From Verrucomicrobiota bacterium (GTDB lineage Bacteria > Verrucomicrobiota > Verrucomicrobiia > Limisphaerales > AV2): DNA of 7,615 nt. The translations under genes were made by a program, and so were the position numbers. The stretch spans positions 1 to 7,615 of the forward strand of contig QHPA01000048.1 in assembly GCA_003218935.1 (NCBI GenBank), in the 5' to 3' direction. Below, piece after piece: positions 1-5,380 of the stretch (the stretch's first letter is position 1; each line of letters begins with the position of its first letter). A model generated the notes under the pieces. It was not told the origin of the DNA and did no database searches. It was given only the letters and a program-made list of their open reading frames with translations.

Positions 1-3000
1 CACGACCGCCGGGGCAACGATGGCCGGCGTCGTGGTTCAGGTCCAGGACCAGTTCGGCAATAATTTGTCCCGCGCCGGGACAAATGTTTCACTGACATTG
101 AACGGCGGTGGGTCATTGAACGGCACTACCACCCTGGCCACTGCGGCGAATGGCTCGGCGACCTTCAGCACTTTGAGCATCACGAACGCGGGCAATAAAA
201 CCCTCACGGCTTCGGCCGCGGGTTTGACGAGTGCACCCAGCAGTTCCTTTACGATCAATCCGGCGCCAGCCAGCGCGGTGAGGGTGGAGACAGCCGCCGA
301 CGGCAGCGGCACGGTCGTCCCGGCGCAAAACGTCACCGCGGGCAATGCGCTTACGGTCTACGCGATCACGCGGGACACCAGCGGAAATTTTATCGCCAAC
401 GTCGCCGCTACCGCCTGGTCATTGCCGACCAAAACAGGCGGCGTGGTGAACGGAGACCTGGCGCCGGCTCCCGGCAACAAGAGCGCGGTATTTACGGGCC
501 GCTTGACGGGAACAGCCACGATCCGCGCTACCTCTGGAGCGCTGGCCACGACTGATTCAGGCACTCTGACCGTCGCGCCGGCAGCAGCCACGAACCTGTT
601 CCTGACCTTGCCCGGTCAAACGTTCACCAACGGCATCGCCAACTCGGGCACGGTGAGCAATCAGACGGCTGGAACCCCATTCAATCTGGTGAAGCTCACC
701 GCGACCGATCCATTCACCAACATCGTCACGAGCTATTCGGGCGCGAAGACGATCAGTTACACCGGGCCTGGCGGGAGTCCCACCTACACGACCTCCGTGA
801 CTTTTACCAACGGTCAATCTTCGAACACCCTGGCGACGACTTTGCTGAGGGCTGAGACGACCATCATCACTGCCACCGACGGAACCCTGGCTGGAATTCC
901 CAGTTCAAGCCTGACGGTCAACCCGGGCGTGTTCACCAGGCTCCAGTTATTGATGCCGGGAGAAACGGCGGCGCCGGGGAGCGCCAGCGGCAAGACAGGT
1001 ACGCCAGCCGCGCAAGCAGTGGGGACGGTGTTCACCGTGACGGTCAATGGCGTGGACGCCAACTGGAATTTAATCAGCACCAACGACACCGTGGCGATCA
1101 CGTCCAGCGACAGTAACGCGATTTTGCCGACTAATGCGGCGTTGAGCGGCGGGACGCAAACGTTCGGCGTAACGTTCGAGACGGCCGGGAGCGCGACGGT
1201 TACAGCCGGCGACGTAACGCATGCAGGGGTTACTGCTAACACCGGCTCCACGACCGTGGTTAACCCGGGCAATCAGACGATCACATTCAGCTCGCCGGGC
1301 AATCAGACTTATGGCGTTGCGCCGATCACGCTCGGTGCGACCGCTTCATCTGGCCTGACCGTGAGTTACAGCGTAATGGCCGGGCCGGCTACCGTGTCCG
1401 GTAACACCCTCACCATCACGGGCGCAGGATCGGTTACCATTCAAGCTTCGCAGTCCGGCAATGCCAATTGGAACGCGGCCACACCTGTAAGCCAGACTAT
1501 TTCGGTCGCTCAAAAACCATTGACGGGAAGCATCACGGCCAACAACAAAATTTATGACGGCTCGATCTCCGCCACGATTGCGACCCGTACGCTTGCCGGC
1601 GTGATTAACGCCGATGTCGTCAGCCTGACCGGTGGCACCGCGACGTTTGCCGACAAAAATGTCGGCAATGGCAAGACGGTAACTGCCACGGGTCTGAGTC
1701 TGAGTGGCGCCGATGCGGGCAACTATGTGCTGGCTTCGAGCACTGCTACAACCACCGCCAACATCACCGCGGCAGGCTTGACGGTCACCGGCGTGACTGC
1801 CAGCAACAAGGTTTATGACGGGACCACGAGCGCGACACTCAACGTGAGCAGCGCGGCGTTGGTGGGCGTGGCGGGCGGCGACACAGTGACGTTGAACACG
1901 GGCAGCGCGTTGGGAGTTTTTGCGGACAAGGCGGTGGGCAATGGCAAGACAGTGAGTGTGAGCGGGCTGACACTCGGCGGCGCTGACGCAGCCAACTACA
2001 CGCTGGCGCAACCGAGCGCCACGGCGAACATCACGGCCAAGGGCTTGACGGTGACTGGTGTGACAGCCGGTAACAAGGTTTACGACGGGAACGCGAGCGC
2101 GACCCTGAACGTGGGTAGCGCGGCGCTGGTGGGCGTGGCGAGCGGCGACACGGTGACGTTGAACACGGGCAGCGCGTCGGGAGTATTTGCGGACAAGGCG
2201 GTGGGCAGTGGCAAGACAGTGAGTGTGAGCGGGCTGACGATTAGCGGCGCGGACGCGGCCAACTACACGCTGGCGCAACCGACCACGACGGCGAATATCA
2301 CGGCCAAAGGATTGACGGTGACCGGTGTGACGGCGAGCAACAAGGTTTACGACGGGACCACGAGTGCGACGCTCAACCTGGGCAGCGCAGTGTTGGTGGG
2401 TGTGGCGGGCGGCGACACAGTGACGTTGAACACGGCAAGCGCGTCGGGAGTATTTGCGGACAAGACGGTAGGCAATGGCAAGACAGTGAGTGTGAGCGGG
2501 CTGACGATTAGCGGCGCGGACGCAGCCAACTACACGCTGACGCAACCGAGCATCACGGCGAACATCACGGCCAAAGGATTGACGGTGACCGGTGTGACGG
2601 CGAGCAACAAGGTTTACGACGGGACCACGAGCGCGACGCTCAACGTGGGCAGCGCGGCGTTGGTGGGTGTGACGAGCGGCGACACAGTGACGTTGAACAC
2701 GGGCAGCGCATCGGGAGTATTTGCGGACAAGACCGTGGGCAATGGCAAGACGGTGAGTGTGAGCGGGCTGACGATTAGCGGCGCGGACGCGGCCAACTAC
2801 ACACTGTCACAGCCGAGCGCCACGGCGAACATCACGGCCAAAGGATTGACGGTTGCAGCCGTCAACCAGACCAAGGTTTATGGCGCTGCCAATCCTGTGT
2901 TGACGGCCAGTTACAGCGGGTTTGTTCCCGGTGAGAATGCGAGCGTATTGAGCGGCATACCGACGTTGAGCGCGACGGCCAACACCAACAGCCCGGTGGC

Positions 3001-5110
3001 GGGCAGTCCGTATCCGATCACCATCACCCAAGGGACGTTGAGTGCGGCCAATTACAGTTTCACTTTCGTGGACGGTACGCTGACGGTGAGCAAGGCGGAG
3101 TTGATCGCCCGGGCGGAGGACCAGAGCCGGGTATATGGGACCACCAACCCGGTGTTCACTGTCAATTACAGCGGCTTTGTCAATGGGGAGACCGCGGTGG
3201 TAGTGGACGTGCCGCCGGTGGCGAGCACGCTGGCGGAGACCAACAGCCCGATCGGAGCTTATGAGATTACGCTTTCGGGCGGAAGCGACGACAATTACAG
3301 CCTGACGCTGAGCAACGGGACGCTGACGGTAACGGCGGCGGCGTTGACGATTACCGCCGACGACCGGAGCAAAGTCTATGGGCAGGCCAACCCGGCGCTC
3401 TCGGTCCGCTACAGTGGTTTTATCAACGGGCAGGACAGCAACGCGCTGAGCGGGACGCTGGTGGTCAACACACCCGCGACCAGCAGCAGTCCGGCCGGGA
3501 CTTACCCGATCCACGCGTCGGGGTTGAGTTCGACCAATTACACGATCAGTTTTGTGGACGGGACGCTGACGGTGAACAAAGCCTCGCTGACCGCGAGCGC
3601 GGACAACCAGAGCCGGGTGTACGGGCTGGCGAATTCGGCGCTCACCATCAGCTATTCCGGCTTCGTTAACGGGGATACAGCGGCGGCGATTGATCTGCCG
3701 CCGGTCGCCAACACGACGGCCACCGCGGCGAGCAACGCGGGCACCTATCCGATCACGCTTTCGGGCGGCAGCGACGACAACTACGCGTTGACGCTGGTGG
3801 ATGGCACCTTGACCGTGACCAAGGCGCCGTTGACGGCGCGAGCGGACAACCAAAGCCGGGGCTATGGCCAGGCGAATCCCGCGCTAACCATCAGCTATTC
3901 CGGCTTCGTCAACGCGGATACGGCTGCGGTGATTGATGTGCCGCCGGTCGCCAGCACGACGGCCACCGCGATCAGCAACGCGGGCACCTATCCGATCACG
4001 CTCTCGGGTGGCAGCGACAACAACTACGCGTTGACGCTGGTCGATGGCAGTTTGACGGTGACCGCGCTGCCGCCACCCACCCTCACCGGCCAACCTCAAA
4101 ATCTGACAGTCAATCTGGGTGGCACCGCCCAGTTCAACGTCACCGCCACCGGCCCAGGCATCTTGATTTATCAATGGCTCTTTAACGACAATCCCATTGC
4201 CGGAGCAACCACCACCAGCCTGGTGATCAGCAACGCGCAACCGAGCAGCGCCGGGACCTACTCTGTCGTCCTCGATAATGGTTCACAAATCACCAGCACG
4301 GGCGCCGTCCTGAAAGTGAACCAGCCGCCGACGCTCGCCGCCATTCCAAACAAGACCGTGAACGAGTTAACGACGCTGACCGTCGTTGTTTCGGCGACCG
4401 ATCCGGAGGCTGGACCGCTGACGTATCAGTTGACCCAGGCCCCGGTTGGTGCCGCCATCAATGCCAGCGGCGTCGTGAGCTGGACGCCGACGGAAGCCCA
4501 AGGGCCGAGCACGAATACGTTCACCGTGCAGGTTGCCGACAACGGCACGCCGTCGTTGACCGACAGCAAGAGTTTCACGGTGGTGGTCAACGAAGTGAAC
4601 AGCGCCCCGGTATTGACGGTTCCCGCGCCGCAAACGGTCCGGGTGGGCGCGACAATGACAATCACCAACACCGCCGTGGATACGGATATTCCAGCGAACC
4701 TCCTCACGTTCAGCCTGGTTTCCGCGCCGACGGGGATGGCCATCAATTCGATGTCCGGCGTTATCACCTGGACACCGCCTGTTTCAGAGCAATCAAGCAC
4801 GAACGTTGTGACAGTGCGTGTGACGGACAGCGGCCAGCCTCCTTTGAGTGACACCAAGAGTTTCACGGTTACCGCGGTTGGCGTCGGCCAACGCATCACC
4901 GCCATCCAACCAACCAACGGCGTCATGGTCCTTACGCTAGAAGGCATCCCCGGCGAAACGTATCATATCGAGGCGAGCCCGAATCTGAACCCGCCTATTT
5001 CGTGGAGCGTGATCGGGACCAACACCGCCGGGATTGACGGGCTGTCTCAGTTTATCGACACCGACGTTTCCCTCTATCCGATTCGGTTTTATCGTTCGGT
5101 GAAACCGTAG
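1..5110 (+). CDS. Giant multi-domain YDG/MBG/Ig-like repeat protein, probably secreted (5' partial)
   Basis: The codons from base 2 onward are open and continue the same beta-domain pattern as what follows, so the gene starts upstream of the window. The ATG at 20 falls inside a domain (context A-T-M-A-G-V-V-V) and is not a believable start. Counting residues from that Met, the visible 1696 aa contain: Ig-like beta domains about 1-497, five YDG repeats about 500-941, five MBG-type repeats about 942-1350, an Ig-like domain 1351-1434, two cadherin-like/He_PIG-type domains 1435-1621, and a C-terminal domain 1625-1696. Composition is rich in Thr, Ser, Ala, Gly, Asn and Val, with no Cys seen, as is common in exported bacterial stalk proteins. 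No catalytic motif or membrane segment is visible. In known proteins such domains build extended surface or secreted adhesin-like fibres; that role is inferred here. Any signal peptide lies outside the window. The gene is convergent with the minus-strand gene. Confidence 0.93.
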   Translation, partial: TTAGATMAGVVVQVQDQFGNNLSRAGTNVSLTLNGGGSLNGTTTLATAANGSATFSTLSITNAGNKTLTASAAGLTSAPSSSFTINPAPASAVRVETAADGSGTVVPAQNVTAGNALTVYAITRDTSGNFIANVAATAWSLPTKTGGVVNGDLAPAPGNKSAVFTGRLTGTATIRATSGALATTDSGTLTVAPAAATNLFLTLPGQTFTNGIANSGTVSNQTAGTPFNLVKLTATDPFTNIVTSYSGAKTISYTGPGGSPTYTTSVTFTNGQSSNTLATTLLRAETTIITATDGTLAGIPSSSLTVNPGVFTRLQLLMPGETAAPGSASGKTGTPAAQAVGTVFTVTVNGVDANWNLISTNDTVAITSSDSNAILPTNAALSGGTQTFGVTFETAGSATVTAGDVTHAGVTANTGSTTVVNPGNQTITFSSPGNQTYGVAPITLGATASSGLTVSYSVMAGPATVSGNTLTITGAGSVTIQASQSGNANWNAATPVSQTISVAQKPLTGSITANNKIYDGSISATIATRTLAGVINADVVSLTGGTATFADKNVGNGKTVTATGLSLSGADAGNYVLASSTATTTANITAAGLTVTGVTASNKVYDGTTSATLNVSSAALVGVAGGDTVTLNTGSALGVFADKAVGNGKTVSVSGLTLGGADAANYTLAQPSATANITAKGLTVTGVTAGNKVYDGNASATLNVGSAALVGVASGDTVTLNTGSASGVFADKAVGSGKTVSVSGLTISGADAANYTLAQPTTTANITAKGLTVTGVTASNKVYDGTTSATLNLGSAVLVGVAGGDTVTLNTASASGVFADKTVGNGKTVSVSGLTISGADAANYTLTQPSITANITAKGLTVTGVTASNKVYDGTTSATLNVGSAALVGVTSGDTVTLNTGSASGVFADKTVGNGKTVSVSGLTISGADAANYTLSQPSATANITAKGLTVAAVNQTKVYGAANPVLTASYSGFVPGENASVLSGIPTLSATANTNSPVAGSPYPITITQGTLSAANYSFTFVDGTLTVSKAELIARAEDQSRVYGTTNPVFTVNYSGFVNGETAVVVDVPPVASTLAETNSPIGAYEITLSGGSDDNYSLTLSNGTLTVTAAALTITADDRSKVYGQANPALSVRYSGFINGQDSNALSGTLVVNTPATSSSPAGTYPIHASGLSSTNYTISFVDGTLTVNKASLTASADNQSRVYGLANSALTISYSGFVNGDTAAAIDLPPVANTTATAASNAGTYPITLSGGSDDNYALTLVDGTLTVTKAPLTARADNQSRGYGQANPALTISYSGFVNADTAAVIDVPPVASTTATAISNAGTYPITLSGGSDNNYALTLVDGSLTVTALPPPTLTGQPQNLTVNLGGTAQFNVTATGPGILIYQWLFNDNPIAGATTTSLVISNAQPSSAGTYSVVLDNGSQITSTGAVLKVNQPPTLAAIPNKTVNELTTLTVVVSATDPEAGPLTYQLTQAPVGAAINASGVVSWTPTEAQGPSTNTFTVQVADNGTPSLTDSKSFTVVVNEVNSAPVLTVPAPQTVRVGATMTITNTAVDTDIPANLLTFSLVSAPTGMAINSMSGVITWTPPVSEQSSTNVVTVRVTDSGQPPLSDTKSFTVTAVGVGQRITAIQPTNGVMVLTLEGIPGETYHIEASPNLNPPISWSVIGTNTAGIDGLSQFIDTDVSLYPIRFYRSVKP
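2..1510 (+). other. N-terminal (visible part) series of about five Ig-like beta domains
   Basis: This part of the plus-strand protein divides into roughly five beta-sandwich-like units, counted from the Met at base 20. Residues up to 80 resemble a Big_1/invasin-type Ig fold (motif VQVQDQFGNNL, then an ATFS strand and a final SSFTI strand). Residues 84-186 form a second unit containing YAITRDTSGNFIANV. Residues 187-302 and 303-415 form two longer units, each opening with a leucine-rich strand and ending in a T-V-strand. Residues 416-497 hold the pattern QTITFSSPGNQTYG ... GPATVSGNTLTITGAG, which I associate with the unit that often precedes YDG/MBG arrays. Boundaries are approximate and family names beyond 'Ig-like' are uncertain. 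Unlike the array that follows, these units are not recognisably similar at DNA level, so they are old or separately acquired. Confidence 0.6.
1517..2842 (+). repeat. Five tandem YDG-domain repeats, last four on an exact 267-base period
   Basis: Units are 1517-1774 (divergent, 86 aa), 1775-2041, 2042-2308, 2309-2575 and 2576-2842 (89 aa each). Each carries the YDG signature: NK-[VI]-YDG near the start, a GDTVTLNTGSA-like strand, F-ADK-x-VG-[NS]-GKTV, SGADAANYTL, then T-ANIT at the end. By hand count units 4 and 5 differ at 19 of 267 bases (about 93% identical) with no indel, while unit 1 is clearly diverged. The period is a multiple of three, so gain or loss of whole units keeps the frame. Within units 2-5, variant residues are shared in conflicting combinations, suggesting exchange between copies. 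The domain occurs in large surface or secreted bacterial proteins; no specific ligand can be read from the sequence. Confidence 0.9.
2843..4069 (+). repeat. Five tandem MBG-type repeats, last four on a 243-base period
   Basis: Units are 2843-3097 (85 aa), 3098-3340, 3341-3583, 3584-3826 and 3827-4069 (81 aa each). Each has the signature [KR]-VYG-x-x-NP near the start, then YSGF-[VI]-x-G, an AG-x-YPI-like strand, NY-x-[LIF]-x-[FL], and [DN]-GTLTV at the end. These match what I know as MBG (MBG_2-like) domains, which commonly follow YDG repeats in long exported proteins. Two subtypes are visible. Units 1 and 3 have ...LSG... in the middle. Units 2, 4 and 5 have [VL]-PPVA in the middle and ITLSGGSD before the NY motif. 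Unit 5 has GYG in place of VYG and NAD in place of NGD. Units 4 and 5 differ at about 14 of 81 residues by hand comparison. Confidence 0.87.
4070..4321 (+). other. Single Ig-like (I-set-like) domain, cysteine-free
   Basis: Residues 1351-1434 of the visible protein start with a proline-rich linker, then QPQNLTVNLGGTAQFNV, the core tryptophan motif IYQWLFND (Trp 1386), a short hairpin PIAGATTTSLVI, and the tyrosine-corner motif SSAGTYSVVL. This order is the standard Ig/I-set pattern. The two cysteines that form the classical disulfide are absent: the B-strand position is in QFNV and the F-strand position in TYSV. Cysteine-free Ig modules of this kind are common in bacterial surface proteins. 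The domain links the MBG array to the cadherin-like pair. Confidence 0.8.
4322..4882 (+). other. Two cadherin-like / He_PIG-type Ig domains in tandem
   Basis: Residues 1435-1527 and 1528-1621 form two related units. Each opens with [QS]-[PA]-P-x-L and a short P-x-[KQ]-TV strand, has a D-x-D/DPE acidic turn (SATDPEAGPLTYQL; AVDTDIPANLLTFSL), then the hallmark [GA]-[MA]-I-N ... SG-V-[VI]-[ST]-WTP, and ends with [TV]-V-x-V-x-D-x-G-x-P-x-L-[TS]-D-[ST]-KSFTV. The WTP hallmark and the order fit He_PIG/cadherin-like domains, which can bind calcium through their acidic turns in some members. The last strand of both units is encoded by an identical 14-base stretch (4568-4581 and 4856-4869), consistent with an internal duplication. 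Calcium binding is inferred only. Confidence 0.75.
4892..5107 (+). other. C-terminal E-A-S/W/R-F-Y-R domain of the plus-strand protein
   Basis: Residues 1625-1696 form a compact C-terminal unit with a strand ending in VLTLEGIPGETYHIEAS (Glu 1651), then Trp 1662 in SWSVIGTN, a glycine turn, F-I-D (1678-1680), and P-I-R-F-Y-R (1687-1692) four residues before the stop. The same spacing of key residues is seen at the C terminus of the minus-strand protein. I recognise this kind of tail from large exported proteins of Verrucomicrobiota but cannot name a database family with confidence. Its position at the very end suggests a role in sorting, anchoring or capping; that is inference. Confidence 0.65.
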
Positions 5111-5111
5111 C

Positions 5112-5151
5112 GCCCGCCCTTCGGGCAGCCTCTCCCCCCCTCGGAGGGGGG
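5112..5151. terminator. Possible 3'-end hairpin(s) of the plus-strand gene, no T-tract
   Basis: Directly after the TAG, a small stem can form by pairing 5112-5116 with 5122-5126 (GCCCG/CGGGC), or alternatively 5116-5119 with 5123-5126. It is followed by a 7-bp C/G stem pairing 5135-5141 with 5145-5151 around a 3-base CGG loop. The position, within about 45 bases of the stop, suits a transcript-end structure. The following bases (CTCATGGAG) have no run of T, so it is not a classical intrinsic terminator. It could instead stabilise the mRNA 3' end or be a degenerate dispersed repeat. Confidence 0.4.
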
Positions 5152-5300
5152 CTCATGGAGAGCAGCGGACCGTCTCCCACGCAGGGTGGTTACTTCATCT
5201 GGCCGCGGTTGAAATCGGCATTTGAATTTTCAAAGCAGCCGCCCGACCGGCTCCACTCTTCGAAGCGGTCATTTGACGATTCGACGCGTCAGCGGCGCGC

Positions 5301-5332
5301 ACGGCCCGCGGCTGGAGGACGCCGCGGGCCGT
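5301..5332. terminator. Perfect 12-bp inverted repeat with 8-base loop, candidate bidirectional terminator or REP-like element
   Basis: The arms 5301-5312 (ACGGCCCGCGGC) and 5321-5332 (GCCGCGGGCCGT) are perfect reverse complements around the loop TGGAGGAC. The stem is almost all G/C and would be very stable in RNA from either strand. It lies 48 bases beyond the minus-strand stop and about 190 bases beyond the plus-strand stop, in a convergent gap. No T-tract follows on either strand, which argues against a standard rho-independent terminator. A dispersed palindromic repeat is an equally reasonable reading. Confidence 0.5.
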
Positions 5333-5380
5333 TGGCCGTCGTAAGGTCAGCTATCGGTTCGACTACGCTAACTCTGTTCC

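Larger units (their letters stand above)
5111..5380. other. Intergenic region between convergent genes, no convincing gene
   Basis: These 270 bases separate the plus-strand stop (5108-5110) from the minus-strand stop (5381-5383). They contain two GC-rich hairpins, described separately, and a weak AT-rich inverted repeat at 5221-5234 (6-bp arms, 2-base loop). An 86-codon frame from ATG 5155 crosses the second hairpin and runs into the minus-strand gene. It has no recognisable domain and no clear ribosome binding site, so I do not call it. As both genes point inward, no promoter is needed here and I see none. Confidence 0.8.

Noticed and set aside
20..22. ATG at 20 as the start of the plus-strand gene
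   Set aside because: The frame is open upstream to the edge and the Met lies within the first strand of an Ig-like domain; no ribosome binding site or signal peptide follows.
1346..2545. A 399-codon open frame on the minus strand across the YDG array
   Set aside because: It is antisense to well-supported YDG repeats. The repeat period is a multiple of three, so one stop-free antisense unit is copied into a long frame. Its Arg/His-rich translation has no recognisable domain.
1813..2796. Four 60-codon minus-strand frames spaced exactly 267 bases apart
   Set aside because: They are the same antisense shadow repeated once per YDG unit, not a small-gene family.
2807..3853. A 348-codon minus-strand frame across the MBG array
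   Set aside because: It is antisense to clear MBG domains, Arg/Gly/Val-rich without domain features, and kept open by the in-frame repeat period and high GC.
1517..4069. Regular repeats as a CRISPR array or other non-coding repeat
   Set aside because: Units of 267 and 243 bases are fully coding, contiguous without spacers and match YDG and MBG protein domains.
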